From Gammaproteobacteria bacterium (GTDB lineage: Bacteria; Pseudomonadota; Gammaproteobacteria; Ga0077536): a stretch of DNA of 52,657 nt. A program made the position numbers and the translations under genes. Below the pieces are notes generated by a model. It was not told the origin of the DNA and ran no database searches. It saw nothing but the letters and a program-made list of their open reading frames with translations. Shown piece by piece: positions 36,165 to 45,478 of this stretch (position 1 is the first letter of the stretch; every line of letters starts with the position of its first letter). The stretch covers positions 1 through 52,657 of the forward strand of contig SHZJ01000026.1 in NCBI GenBank assembly GCA_009692365.1. Direction: 5' to 3'.

Positions 36165-36249
36165 TGGTGCCGAGAAGAGGACTCGAACCTCCACGAATTT
36201 CTTCACTGATACCTGAAACCAGCGCGTCTACCAATTCCGCCATCTCGGC
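36165..36249 (-). tRNA. tRNA-Leu (anticodon CAG)
   Basis: Class II tRNA on the minus strand: acceptor GCCGAGA/TCTCGGC, typical Leu D arm (TGGCGGAATTGGTAGACGC), anticodon stem CTGGT/ATCAG with loop TTCAGGT, a long variable arm, T arm GGAGG-type stem with TTCGAGT. Anticodon CAG reads CTG. CCA is encoded at 36165-36167. Confidence 0.96.
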
Positions 36250-36289
36250 AAAGCGAGGCGAAATCTACAGGCCGTCAACGAGTGAGTCA

Positions 36290-38470
36290 ATGAGCCAACC
36301 AGACGAACATCCCCCCCACGAACCACGCGAATACGCCGTGACTATCCCCACCCGCGTCGTGATCGCAAAAGCCCTGGCCGACGCCGACGCCCCACTGTCC
36401 ATGCTGACGCTGGCCGAACTCATGGACGTTACCGGGGACGCCGCGTTGGAAGGACTTAACCGCCGCGTGCGCGCCATGGTGCGCGACGGCGAGCTACTGG
36501 AGACGCGCGCCCGCCGTTTCGGCGTGGCGCGGCGCATGGAACTCATCGCCGGGCGGGTCATCGGACATCCCGACGGCTTCGCCTTCGTGCGTCCGGATAT
36601 CGGCGAGCAGGATGTCTATCTCGACAATCGCGAAGCCCGGCGCGTCCTCCACGGGGACCGTGTGCTGGTGCGCATTGCCGGCATCGATACCCGCGAGCGG
36701 CCTTACGGCGCCATTGCCGAGGTGCTGGAGCGCGCCAACACCGACGTGGTCGGGCGCTATTTTCGCGACGGCGGCGTGGGCTATGTGGTGCCGGACAATC
36801 GCAGTATCAATCAAGATTTACTGGTGCCCGCAGGCGCCGAGGGCGCTGCCAGCCACGGCCAAATCGTGATCGCCCAGATCACCCAGCAGCCCGATGGCCA
36901 CTGCCAACCCTTGGCGCGCGTCGCCTCGGTGCTGGGCGACCACTTGGCGCCGGGGATGGAAGTCGACATCGCCATCCGCGCCCACGGACTGCCCTGCGAA
37001 TGGCCGGCAGGGCTGGCCGCGGACGTCGCGCAAGTACCGCAGACGGTCAGCGAGGCCGAGGCGCTGGGCGCTGGGCGGGTCGATTTGCGCGGCCTGCCGT
37101 TCGTGACGATCGATGGGGCGGATGCGCGCGATTTTGACGACGCCGTGTTTTGTCGCACTACCCGTGACGGCTACCGTTTGCTGGTCGCGATCGCCGACGT
37201 CGCTCATTACGTCACCCAGGATAGCCCGCTGGACGCCGCCGCCCGCGCGCGCGGCACCTCGGTTTATTTTCCTGACCGCGTTATTCCCATGCTGCCCGAG
37301 GAGGTTTCGAACGGCATTTGTTCGCTCAAGCCCGACGTCGACCGTCTGGCGCTGGTGTGCGAGCTCAGCCTCAGCGCTGCGGGCGTGCCGCAGAAGGCTA
37401 AGTTTTACAACGCCGTGATTCGCTCGCACGCCCGTTTAATTTATGAAGACGTGGCCCAGTGGTTAGGGGCTGCGCGCGGCAAAGAAACTTCGATCAAGAA
37501 CCAGGTGCTGCTGTTGCACGAGCTGTATTTACAGCTGCGCGTGCGGCGCGAGGAACGGGGCGCCTTGGACATCGATCAAATGGAAGCGAAGTTCATTTTT
37601 AATGCGGCGCGTAAGATCGAACGCATCGAAACACGGGAGCGTAACGACGCCCACCGCCTCATCGAGGAATGCATGATCGCCGCCAACGTGGCGGCGGCCG
37701 AATACCTCACCAAGCACAAACTGCCGGCGCTGTATCGGGTACACGCGGTGCCCGACGGCGAGAAACTGGTGGCGCTGCGTAAATTTCTGGCCGAAGTGGG
37801 CGTGACGCTGCCGGGCGGCGAGCATCCCGAGGCCAAGCACTTTGCCGCGGTGCTCACGCAGGCGAAGCTGCGCCCGGACCGCAATCTCATCGAAACCGTG
37901 TTGCTGCGCAGCCTGAAACTGGCGGTGTACCGGGGGGAGAACGCTGGGCATTTCGGCTTGGCGCTAGAGGCCTATGTGCACTTCACCTCGCCGATTCGGC
38001 GCTATCCCGATTTGCTCGTCCATCGGGCGATCAAACAACGACTGGCCCAAGACCGGCGGCCCAAAGCCAGCCCGGAGGCCATCGCCCTGCTGGCCGAACA
38101 CACTTCCATGACCGAACGGCGCGCCGATGAAGCCACGCGCGAAGCGGTGGCTTGGCTTAAATGCGAGTTCATGCTGGACAAAGTGGGCAAGACCTTTCCG
38201 GGCATTATCAGCGCGGTCACGTCTTTCGGTATGTTTGTGCAATTGAGCGACATCTTTGTCGAAGGTTTGGTGCATGTCACCGCACTCCCGGACGACTATT
38301 ACCAGTTTGACCCCGTGGGCCATCGGCTGAGCGGGCGTCGCACAAAACGCGAGTTCCGCATTGGTCAGCCGGTGAGAGTGACGGTGCTGCGGGTTAGTCT
38401 GGACGAGCGCCAGATCGATTTTGCGCTGGCCGACGACGCCCCTGTTGGCCGTCGTCCACGGCGGCGCTGA
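36290..38470 (+). CDS. rnr: Ribonuclease R
   Basis: 726 residues from ATG 36290. The frame opens earlier but through the tRNA-Leu gene, so the later start is right; GAGTGA lies just upstream. Order of domains: N-terminal winged-helix-like region (SMLTLAELMDV), cold-shock domains (GRVIGHPDGFAFVRPD and GRYFRDGGVGYVVPDN), the RNB catalytic domain with VTIDGADARDFDDAVF (metal-binding Asp residues), FTSPIRRYPDLLVHRAI, and a C-terminal S1 domain (FPGIISAVTSFGMFVQL). It degrades structured RNA 3' to 5'. Seven bases separate it from rlmB. Confidence 0.97.
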   Translation: MSQPDEHPPHEPREYAVTIPTRVVIAKALADADAPLSMLTLAELMDVTGDAALEGLNRRVRAMVRDGELLETRARRFGVARRMELIAGRVIGHPDGFAFVRPDIGEQDVYLDNREARRVLHGDRVLVRIAGIDTRERPYGAIAEVLERANTDVVGRYFRDGGVGYVVPDNRSINQDLLVPAGAEGAASHGQIVIAQITQQPDGHCQPLARVASVLGDHLAPGMEVDIAIRAHGLPCEWPAGLAADVAQVPQTVSEAEALGAGRVDLRGLPFVTIDGADARDFDDAVFCRTTRDGYRLLVAIADVAHYVTQDSPLDAAARARGTSVYFPDRVIPMLPEEVSNGICSLKPDVDRLALVCELSLSAAGVPQKAKFYNAVIRSHARLIYEDVAQWLGAARGKETSIKNQVLLLHELYLQLRVRREERGALDIDQMEAKFIFNAARKIERIETRERNDAHRLIEECMIAANVAAAEYLTKHKLPALYRVHAVPDGEKLVALRKFLAEVGVTLPGGEHPEAKHFAAVLTQAKLRPDRNLIETVLLRSLKLAVYRGENAGHFGLALEAYVHFTSPIRRYPDLLVHRAIKQRLAQDRRPKASPEAIALLAEHTSMTERRADEATREAVAWLKCEFMLDKVGKTFPGIISAVTSFGMFVQLSDIFVEGLVHVTALPDDYYQFDPVGHRLSGRRTKREFRIGQPVRVTVLRVSLDERQIDFALADDAPVGRRPRRR

Positions 38471-38477
38471 GGCGAGC

Positions 38478-39233
38478 ATGGCCCGCCAAGACAGCATTTT
38501 GCTGGTGTTCGGTCTGCATGCCAGCGCCACCACGCTCGCGCGTGCCGGCCACGATGTGCTGGAAATCTGGCTGCGCAAGGATGCCACGGCGAGCGAACTG
38601 CTGGCGTTGGACGCGCAGGCGCAGAGCGTGGGCTTAACGCCCCAGCGGGTAGCGCTGGCGACGCTTGATCGTTTGAGCGGCGGGGGCGTGCATCAGGGCG
38701 TCGTACTGCGGCGGCGAGCGCCGGCCACCCTCGATTTAGACCAACTGCGGGCCGCCCTGCGCGCGCACGGCCGCCCGCCGCTGGTGCTCGCCATCGACCA
38801 TCCCCAAGACCCGCATAACTTGGGCGCCTGCCTGCGGGTGGCCGACGGCGCGGGTGCCGACGCTGTCATCATTCCCCGTGACCGCAGCGTGGGGTTGACC
38901 GCAGTGGTGGCCAAAGTGGCGAGCGGTGCGGCAGATACGATGCCGCTGGTGCAGGTGGGGAATCTGGTGCGCGCGCTCGAGCAGCTCAAGCAAGACGGGC
39001 TGTGGGCGGTGGGTGCCACCCACGACACCCCGACCCAGATCTACCAGACGGACTTAAAAGTCCCGCTGGTCATGGTGCTGGGGGCGGAGGGCGAAGGGCT
39101 ACGCCGACTGACGCGCGAATGTTGCGATTTGCTCGTCCATATTCCCCTGCACGGCAGCGTCGCCAGCCTCAATCTTTCCACCGCCGCCGCGGTGTGCCTG
39201 TTTGAAGCGCGCCGTCAGCGCGCCGGGGGGTAA
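38478..39233 (+). CDS. rlmB: 23S rRNA 2'-O-methyltransferase of the TrmH/RlmB family
   Basis: 251 residues from ATG 38478 (GAGG 5 bases upstream). N-terminal substrate-binding domain ([15 protein letters not shown]), then a SPOUT methyltransferase with the three knot motifs: [41 protein letters not shown] and [22 protein letters not shown]. The latter two form the S-adenosylmethionine pocket. Linked to rnr, which is the usual E. coli partner (G2251 of 23S rRNA). Substrate site assigned from synteny. Confidence 0.93.
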   Translation: MARQDSILLVFGLHASATTLARAGHDVLEIWLRKDATASELLALDAQAQSVGLTPQRVALATLDRLSGGGVHQGVVLRRRAPATLDLDQLRAALRAHGRPPLVLAIDHPQDPHNLGACLRVADGAGADAVIIPRDRSVGLTAVVAKVASGAADTMPLVQVGNLVRALEQLKQDGLWAVGATHDTPTQIYQTDLKVPLVMVLGAEGEGLRRLTRECCDLLVHIPLHGSVASLNLSTAAAVCLFEARRQRAGG

Positions 39234-39345
39234 CTTTTGGGTTTACACCGCGCCACCTCGCGGCTTAGACTCCGCGGCTAACCATTCCTTTCATCTCCTT
39301 GCTTCACCGCCAGTTCGGGAAGCTTACAACCGTGAGGAGAACACG
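39234..39345 (+). promoter_or_regulatory. Leader of the rpsF operon
   Basis: About 110 bp between rlmB and rpsF. Competing G-C stems are visible, for example CCGCG-CCACCT-CGCGG near 39248-39263 and a downstream CCGCGG. An S6-S18 binding leader is common in front of rpsF and would fit here, but I cannot confirm its conserved bulge by eye. The leader ends in AGGAGA (39335-39340). Confidence 0.3.
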
Positions 39346-39819
39346 TTGCGGCATTACGAAGTAGTGTTTCTGGTCCATCCTGACCAGAGCGAACAGGTCA
39401 ACGCCATGGTTGACCGCTATCGCACCATGATCGAGTCCAACGGCGGGGTCATCCACCGCCTTGAAGACTGGGGCCGACGCCAACTGGCCTACCCCATCAC
39501 CAAGGTGCACAAAGCCCATTACGTCATGCTCAACATCGAAGTGAACGCGACCACGCTCAACGAGCTAGTCAGCGCGTTCCGCTTCAACGATGCCGTGCTG
39601 CGGCATCTGGTGGTGGGGCGCGACAAAGCCCTGACCGAACCTTCGTTAATGGCGCGGGCCAAAGAAGACCAGGAAGAACGCGACAGCGAGCGCCGCGCGC
39701 GGCACGCAGAGCGCGAGAGCCGGGCCGAATCTGCCCCCGAGGCCGATGCCGATGCCGATGCGGAGGCCCCGGGGGGCGCCGCTGCCGATGAACCCGCCGA
39801 TGAGACGGCCACGGTCTGA
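39346..39819 (+). CDS. rpsF: 30S ribosomal protein S6
   Basis: 157 residues from TTG 39346, which has AGGAGA 5 bases upstream and gives the conserved start (M)[17 protein letters not shown]. The frame continues upstream into rlmB and has no S6 homology there. The S6 fold is evident in [31 protein letters not shown] and HYVMLNIEV. The last 50 residues are a charged, Ala/Asp/Glu-rich tail, longer than in E. coli S6. It forms a dimer with S18 in the small subunit. Start of the rpsF-rpsR-DUF2232-rplI unit. Confidence 0.96.
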   Translation: MRHYEVVFLVHPDQSEQVNAMVDRYRTMIESNGGVIHRLEDWGRRQLAYPITKVHKAHYVMLNIEVNATTLNELVSAFRFNDAVLRHLVVGRDKALTEPSLMARAKEDQEERDSERRARHAERESRAESAPEADADADAEAPGGAAADEPADETATV

Positions 39820-39839
39820 CTCACAAGGAATCCTCAGCC

Positions 39840-40091
39840 ATGATCAAACCAAAACCGCGCGGCGGCTCTTCACGCAACTTCCGGCGCCGTCGTTATTGCA
39901 AATTTACCGCCGAGAAAGTCACCGAAATCGACTACAAGGACATCAACACCTTGAAAGCGAACGTGGCTGAAAACGGCAAAATCGTGCCGAGCCGGATTTC
40001 CGGCACTAAAGCCCGATTCCAGCGCCAGTTGGCCACGGCGGTCAAGCGCGCCCGCTTTCTGGCGTTGTTGCCTTACAGCGATTCGCATTAA
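39840..40091 (+). CDS. rpsR: 30S ribosomal protein S18
   Basis: 83 residues, the normal size. [42 protein letters not shown] and [21 protein letters not shown] are the S18 blocks. A short ribosome-binding site (AAGGA) lies about 10 bases before the ATG. It partners S6 on the platform of the 30S subunit. Confidence 0.97.
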   Translation: MIKPKPRGGSSRNFRRRRYCKFTAEKVTEIDYKDINTLKANVAENGKIVPSRISGTKARFQRQLATAVKRARFLALLPYSDSH

Positions 40092-40124
40092 GCGCCTAGG
40101 CGGGATGGCCGGCGGTCTGCCGAC

Positions 40125-41033
40125 GTGCGGGGGATAGCACGACTAGCCATGCGGGGGCCGCTGCAGGCGGTCAGTCTGGCGCTAGCGTTCGCGCTGACGG
40201 GATTACTGTTCGCCCCCTCGCTGGTGCTGGGCGGGGCGGTAATTGGCCTGGTGGCCCTGCACCAAGGCCTGTATGAGGTCCTGAAAGTGGCCGCGCTGGC
40301 GGCGCTCCTCGCCGCGCTGGCCCTGCTGATAGGGCTGGGGTCCGGCGCGCCGGGGCTGGTCGTGCTGCTACCGTGGGTGCCGGTTTGCTGGGCGGCGAGA
40401 GTGCTCGATACCAGCGGCAGTCAGGGTCGCGCACTGGCCTCACTGGGCCTGTTTGTGGGCGGCTTCGCGTTGGCTATTCGCCGCTCAGTGCCCGCTGTCG
40501 ACGCCTTTTGGCGCGAGCGCCTAACCCAGCTTGCCGCCTCGGTGAAAACCCAAGGCAGTGAATTTCTAGGCCCGGACGAAATTGCCGCCGTGGCGAGCGT
40601 CATGCAAGAAGCCGCCGTTGGCGTCACGTTGCTGGGGCTAAGCGCGATGCTGATGACGGCCCGTTGGTGGCAGGCAGAACTGTACAAGCCGGGCGCCTTC
40701 GGCGAAGAATTTAGACAGCTGGTGCTGCCCTTCTGGGTGGTGCCGCTGAGCGGTGTGGTCGCGCTGGCGGCAGTGCTTGGGAGCCCGGACACGCCCGGCG
40801 CGGGTTTTGCCGGTGACTGCTTAGTGGTGCTGGTGCTATTGTTCGCAGCCCAAGGCCTGAGCGTGGCGCATGAGCGGGTGCTGGTGCTGGGCGCGCCACG
40901 GGCGTGGCTCGTGGGCCTCTACCTCTGTGCGAGCCTGCTGCCGCACGTGGCCGCGACGGGCCTTGCGGCCACCGGCATGGCCGATTTTGTGGCAGATTTC
41001 CGCCGGCTCCGACAACGGGCAGGGCCGAAATAA
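40125..41033 (+). CDS. DUF2232-like (YybS-type) polytopic membrane protein
   Basis: 302 residues from GTG 40125; ATG 40149 is a possible alternative. About seven or eight hydrophobic segments, for example AVSLALAFALTGLLFAPSLVLGG in part, AALAALLAALALLIGL and [19 protein letters not shown]. No catalytic motif is visible. Its place between rpsR and rplI is where many proteobacteria carry a DUF2232 gene, and that, with the topology, is the basis of the call. Function unknown; inner membrane. Confidence 0.7.
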   Translation: MRGIARLAMRGPLQAVSLALAFALTGLLFAPSLVLGGAVIGLVALHQGLYEVLKVAALAALLAALALLIGLGSGAPGLVVLLPWVPVCWAARVLDTSGSQGRALASLGLFVGGFALAIRRSVPAVDAFWRERLTQLAASVKTQGSEFLGPDEIAAVASVMQEAAVGVTLLGLSAMLMTARWWQAELYKPGAFGEEFRQLVLPFWVVPLSGVVALAAVLGSPDTPGAGFAGDCLVVLVLLFAAQGLSVAHERVLVLGAPRAWLVGLYLCASLLPHVAATGLAATGMADFVADFRRLRQRAGPK

Positions 41034-41103
41034 TGAAAGATCAAATTGACGGGCAGACCACCCTCGGCCCGACCGCAAGTTAACGACTGAAGGCGTAAAG
41101 ACG

Positions 41104-41571
41104 ATGGAAATAATCCTGCTCGAAAAAATTCACAACTTGGGCACGCTGGGCGAACGCGTGCGGGTCAAGGCGGGCTACGGCCGCAATTACCTCATCCCGG
41201 GCAAGAAGGCGGTGCCGGCCACCCCGGCCAACATCGCGAAATACGAAGCCCAGCGCGCCGAGTTCGAGAAAATGCACCAGGCCGCGCTCAGCATCGCGCA
41301 CATCCGCGCGTCGGCCTTCGCCGGGCTGGAGTTGGTCATCGTGGCCAAAGCGGGGGTCGAGGGCCGGCTCTATGGCTCAGTGGGGGTGAACGAAATCGGC
41401 GAGGCTTTGGCCGGCTTAGGGCACTCCATCGAGAAACGGGAAATCCGTTTGGCCGACGGTGCACTGCGCACGGTGGGTCGCCACGAGGTCGCGCTGTCAC
41501 TGCATTCGGATATCGACACCACGATCGTGGTGGTGGTCGCGGCGGAAGGCGCCGCCAGCGCCGGTGCCTGA
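41104..41571 (+). CDS. rplI: 50S ribosomal protein L9
   Basis: 155 residues. MEIILLEKIHNLGTLGERVRVKAGYGRNYLIPGKKA is the L9 N-terminal signature (shown here as adjoining pieces: MEIILLEKIHNLGTLGERV, then VKAGYGRNYLIPGKKAV). The connecting helix and C-terminal domain (GRLYGSVGVNEIGEAL, HSIEKREIRL) are complete. A GAAGG ribosome-binding site lies upstream. Binds 23S rRNA near the L1 stalk. Confidence 0.97.
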   Translation: MEIILLEKIHNLGTLGERVRVKAGYGRNYLIPGKKAVPATPANIAKYEAQRAEFEKMHQAALSIAHIRASAFAGLELVIVAKAGVEGRLYGSVGVNEIGEALAGLGHSIEKREIRLADGALRTVGRHEVALSLHSDIDTTIVVVVAAEGAASAGA

Positions 41572-41609
41572 GCCTAGCGCAGGCCACGAGCGTCTGGCGT
41601 GAGCGTGGG

Positions 41610-41625
41610 GCCGGCCTAGGCCGGC
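41610..41625. terminator. Perfect palindrome between rplI and dnaB
   Basis: GCCGGCCTAGGCCGGC is a perfect 16-bp palindrome, flanked by a second, outer inverted repeat CGTGGG (41604-41609) / CCCACG (41635-41640). It could act as an attenuator between rplI and dnaB or as a protein site. No T tract. Confidence 0.4.
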
Positions 41626-41656
41626 GCCAGCGCACCCACGGTTCCCGGCAAGCCCG

Positions 41657-43057
41657 ATGAGTAGCGAAATGACCGTGGGACGGCAGGGGGCGGCAGACCG
41701 CTCGGCCGAGGCGCTGCGCGTACCGCCACATTCCCTGGAAGCCGAGCAATCCGTGCTCGGCGGTCTGATGCTCGATAATGACGCCTGGCTACAGGTGTGC
41801 GAAAAACTCAGCTACCAAGACTTCTACCGCCGCGACCATGCGGCGGTGTTCCGCGCCATCGAAGCACTGGCCAACGAGAACAAACCCTACGACATCATCA
41901 CACTCTCCGAGTGGCTGGAAACGCAGGGCCAGTTGGAGCTGGTGGGGGGCATCGACTACCTCGCGCAGCTGGCCGACAACACCCCCACGGCGGCCAATAT
42001 CGAGGCCTACGCGGACATCGTGCGCGACCGTTCGGTATTGCGGCTGCTAATTCGCGCGGGCACCGAGATTGCCGAGTCGGGTTTTCGTCCAGCCGGCCGA
42101 GGCACCACCGAACTCATCGACGTCGCGGAACGCACGGTCTTTCAAATTGCCGAACGCGAATCCCGTGGGCGTACGGGTTTCCGACCGATCAAAGAGCTGC
42201 TAGTCGGGGCGCTCGATCGTATCGACCAACTTTTTCAACGCGACAACCCCATTACCGGGGTGGCCACCGGCTATTACGAGCTAGACAGCATGACCTCTGG
42301 CCTGCAGCCATCCGATCTGATCATCATCGCCGGGCGGCCGTCGATGGGTAAAACAGCCTTCGCGCTCAATATTGCCCAGCACGCGGCGGTGAAGGAAAAA
42401 CTGGCGGTAGCGGTGTTCAGCATGGAAATGCCCAGCGAGCAGCTGGCGATGCGGATGCTGTCCTCCATTGGGCGCATTGATCAGCACAAAGTACGCACCG
42501 GCAAGCTGGCAGACGACGACTGGCCGCGGCTGACGCACGCGGTAGGGGTGCTGTCCGAGGCTAATTTGTTTATCGACGATACGCCCGCGCTGTCGCCGGG
42601 GGATTTGCGTGCGCGTTGTCGGCGTCTGGCGCGCGAGCACCAACTCGGCATGGTGGTCATCGACTACCTGCAGTTGATGTCGGTGCCCGGCAATAACGAA
42701 AACCGCGCCACCGAGATTTCCGAAATCTCCCGCTCGCTCAAAAGCCTCGCGAAGGAGCTGAGTGTGCCGGTTGTCGCACTCTCGCAGCTCAATCGGAGTT
42801 TGGAACAACGCGGCGACAAGCGGCCGGTGATGTCCGACCTACGCGAGTCCGGTGCGATCGAACAGGACGCCGATCTCATCATGTTTATCTACCGTGATGA
42901 GGTCTACAACGAAGACAGCACCGACAAAGGCGTGGCCGAAATCATCATCGGTAAGCAGCGCAACGGGCCGATCGGCATGCGCAAACTGCGTTTTTTTGGC
43001 GAATACACCACGTTTGAGAATCTCGCTTTCGAGCAATACGGCGGGGACCAACGATGA
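41657..43057 (+). CDS. dnaB: Replicative DNA helicase DnaB
   Basis: 466 residues. N-terminal domain starts PPHSLEAEQSVLGGLMLDN, standard for DnaB. The RecA-like ATPase has Walker A in IIAGRPSMGKTAFALNIA, the H1a segment VFSMEMPSEQLAMRML, Walker B in MVVIDYLQLM, and SQLNRSLEQRGDKRPVMSDLRESGAIEQDADLI. It unwinds DNA at the fork as a hexamer. No intein is inserted in the usual sites. Overlaps alr by 4 bp (ATGA). Confidence 0.98.
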   Translation: MSSEMTVGRQGAADRSAEALRVPPHSLEAEQSVLGGLMLDNDAWLQVCEKLSYQDFYRRDHAAVFRAIEALANENKPYDIITLSEWLETQGQLELVGGIDYLAQLADNTPTAANIEAYADIVRDRSVLRLLIRAGTEIAESGFRPAGRGTTELIDVAERTVFQIAERESRGRTGFRPIKELLVGALDRIDQLFQRDNPITGVATGYYELDSMTSGLQPSDLIIIAGRPSMGKTAFALNIAQHAAVKEKLAVAVFSMEMPSEQLAMRMLSSIGRIDQHKVRTGKLADDDWPRLTHAVGVLSEANLFIDDTPALSPGDLRARCRRLAREHQLGMVVIDYLQLMSVPGNNENRATEISEISRSLKSLAKELSVPVVALSQLNRSLEQRGDKRPVMSDLRESGAIEQDADLIMFIYRDEVYNEDSTDKGVAEIIIGKQRNGPIGMRKLRFFGEYTTFENLAFEQYGGDQR

Positions 43058-44121
43058 CCCGCCCGGCGCGGGTCATTTTCAATCCTGCCGCTGTTCGCGC
43101 CAATCTGGACCTCGTCCACCGTGCGGCACCCGGTGCGCGGGTGCTGGCGATCGTCAAGGCCGATGCCTACGGGCACGGCATGGTGCGGGTGGCGCGGGCG
43201 TTGGGCGAGGTGGACGCTTTAGGAGTCGCCTCCGTAGAGGAAGCCGTGCGCCTGCGCGAAGCCGGTGTGGTGCGACCGATCGTGCTGCTCGAAGGCCCTT
43301 TCGAGGCGAGTGAACTCGCCGATATTGCCCTCCACGGTCTGGACTCCGTCGTCCATAACGCTGAGCAACAGGCGTGGTTCGAACGCCAAGCCGTGGCCAA
43401 TGTGCTGTGGATAAAAATTGATACCGGCATGCACCGGCTGGGTTTTACGCCCGTGGCCGCGCAGCGTGCGGTGCTGGCGCTGCAGCGCCCGGGTCGCGAA
43501 TTACGCCTGATGACCCATCTCGCCAGCGCGCAGGTGCACGGCGCGGCGAGTGTGACGCAGCAACTCCAGACCTTTCTGGCCGCCGTCGAGGGGCTGGCGG
43601 GCGCGCGCTGCGTAGCCAATTCCAGCGCCATTCTGGGCTGGCCGCCCGGCAGTGGCGAATGGGTGCGCCCGGGGCTGATGCTCTACGGCGTCTCGCCGTT
43701 TGAGGACACCGGCGCGACGAGTCTGGGACTGCAGCCCGCGATGACCGTCACCTCGGCCCTCATCGCGGTGAAAACCGTGGTTGCCGGTGGTGCAGTGGGT
43801 TATGCACCCGGCTATGTCTGCCCGGTGGACCTGCCGATCGGCGTGGTGGCCTTTGGCTACGCCGATGGCTACCCGCGGCATGCCGCAACCGGCACCCCGG
43901 TGCTGGTCAACGGGGTACGCACGCAGGTGTTGGGGGTGGCGACGATGGACATGCTGATGGTGGATTTGCGCCCCGTACCGGGGGCCCGTGTGGGCGACCC
44001 GGTGGTGCTCTGGGGCGCGGGCCTGCCGGTCGAAGAAATTGCGCGCGCGGCCGGTACCATTCCCTACGAACTCTTGTGCCGCATGCCGATGCGCGCGCCG
44101 TGCGTGGAACTCTCGGCGTGA
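43054..44121 (+). CDS. alr: Alanine racemase
   Basis: 355 residues. The PLP-binding Lys is in VLAIVKADAYGHGMVRVA (near residue 34) and the second catalytic base, Tyr, in GGAVGYAPGYVCP (near 250). The WIKIDTGMHRLG and YADGYPR motifs complete the family pattern. It makes D-alanine for peptidoglycan. Coupled to dnaB upstream and to radA downstream by ATGA/GTGA overlaps. Confidence 0.97.
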   Translation: MTRPARVIFNPAAVRANLDLVHRAAPGARVLAIVKADAYGHGMVRVARALGEVDALGVASVEEAVRLREAGVVRPIVLLEGPFEASELADIALHGLDSVVHNAEQQAWFERQAVANVLWIKIDTGMHRLGFTPVAAQRAVLALQRPGRELRLMTHLASAQVHGAASVTQQLQTFLAAVEGLAGARCVANSSAILGWPPGSGEWVRPGLMLYGVSPFEDTGATSLGLQPAMTVTSALIAVKTVVAGGAVGYAPGYVCPVDLPIGVVAFGYADGYPRHAATGTPVLVNGVRTQVLGVATMDMLMVDLRPVPGARVGDPVVLWGAGLPVEEIARAAGTIPYELLCRMPMRAPCVELSA

Positions 44122-45470
44122 AAACCGGTAAGCGTCACTACCAGTGCCAGCAGTGCGGCGCGGTGGCGACCAAATGGGCGGGCCAATGCGCGGAGTGCGA
44201 ACAGTGGAACACGCTGGAGGAGGGCGTGGCGCCGGCGGCGGCCGCCACCCCGCGCTTTAACGCCTACACCGGTGAAGCCCCGCAGATCATCAATCTGAGC
44301 GCGGTCAGCGCGGTGGCCGAAGCGCGCCTGGGCACCGGCCTGGCGGAACTCGATCGGGTGCTGGGCGGTGGTTTGGTGGCCGGCTCGGTGGTACTGCTGG
44401 GCGGGGATCCGGGCATCGGAAAATCGACTTTGCTGCTGCAGAGCTTGGCCCATTATCGCGCTGCGGACACGACCACGCTCTACGTCAGCGGTGAGGAATC
44501 GGCGGGCCAAATCGCCCTGCGTGCGGACCGTCTCAAACTCCCACGGGACACGCTGCGCTTGCTCACCGAAACCGAAATCGAACGCGTGCTCACCATCGCT
44601 GCGCGTGAGAAACCCGCGGTGATGGTCATCGACTCTATCCAGACCGTCTATACCTCGGCGCTACACTCGGCCCCCGGCAGCGTAGCGCAGGTCCGTGAAT
44701 GTGCAGCGCAGTTGGTGCGCTTCGCCAAAGCCACCCACACCGCAATTTATCTCGTGGGACATGTGACCAAGGAAGGCGCGCTGGCGGGCCCTCGGGTGCT
44801 GGAGCACATGGTGGACGCGGTGCTTTATTTCGAAGGCGAACTGAGCGGGCGCTACCGGTTGGTGCGCGCGTTTAAGAATCGTTTTGGGGCGGTGAACGAA
44901 CTGGGGGTGTTCGCCATGACCGACCGCGGTCTGCGCGAAGTCGCCAACCCCTCCGCCATTTTGCTCTCGCGCCACGAGCAGCCGGTCCCCGGCAGCGTGG
45001 TGATGGTGACCCGCGAAGGCACGCGGCCCCTGTTGGTGGAAGTGCAGGCCCTGGTCGACGACAGCGTGCTGGCCAATCCGCGGCGGGTCACGGTGGGCTT
45101 AGACCACAACCGCCTGGCGATGCTGCTGGCGGTCTTGCATCGCCACGGCGGGGTGGCGACCGCTGGTTGCGATGTGTTTGCCAATATTGTGGGCGGCGTG
45201 CGGGTAACCGAGACCGGCGTGGATTTGGCGGTGGTGCTGGCCGTGCTCTCTAGCCTGCGCGACCGCCCCTTGCCCGCGGACTTGGTGGTGTTTGGAGAGA
45301 TTGGTCTCGCCGGTGAGATTAGACCCGTGCAAAACGGCCCTGAGCGCCTGCGCGAGGCCGCCAAACACGGGTTTAAACGCGCCCTCGTGCCCAAAGCCAA
45401 TGTGTCGCGGGATCTGGATATCGAACTGGTGCCGGTGGCGCGCCTGGCCGATGCCATGGCGGCGCTGTAG
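44118..45470 (+). CDS. radA: DNA repair protein RadA
   Basis: 450 residues from GTG 44118, which overlaps the alr stop (GTGA) and places the zinc finger at the N terminus as usual (YQCQQCGAVATKWAGQCAEC). The RecA-like core has Walker A in LLGGDPGIGKSTLLLQSL and Walker B in VMVIDSIQTVY, the RadA-specific KNRFG motif in VRAFKNRFGAVNELGVF, and a C-terminal Lon-protease-like domain (RRVTVGLDHNRLAMLLAVL). It drives branch migration in recombination. Confidence 0.97.
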   Translation: MKTGKRHYQCQQCGAVATKWAGQCAECEQWNTLEEGVAPAAAATPRFNAYTGEAPQIINLSAVSAVAEARLGTGLAELDRVLGGGLVAGSVVLLGGDPGIGKSTLLLQSLAHYRAADTTTLYVSGEESAGQIALRADRLKLPRDTLRLLTETEIERVLTIAAREKPAVMVIDSIQTVYTSALHSAPGSVAQVRECAAQLVRFAKATHTAIYLVGHVTKEGALAGPRVLEHMVDAVLYFEGELSGRYRLVRAFKNRFGAVNELGVFAMTDRGLREVANPSAILLSRHEQPVPGSVVMVTREGTRPLLVEVQALVDDSVLANPRRVTVGLDHNRLAMLLAVLHRHGGVATAGCDVFANIVGGVRVTETGVDLAVVLAVLSSLRDRPLPADLVVFGEIGLAGEIRPVQNGPERLREAAKHGFKRALVPKANVSRDLDIELVPVARLADAMAAL

Positions 45471-45478
45471 CGCGCGGC

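Noticed and set aside
36164..36289. N-terminal extension of RNase R
   Set aside because: It would translate through the tRNA-Leu gene; ATG 36290 fits the family N terminus.
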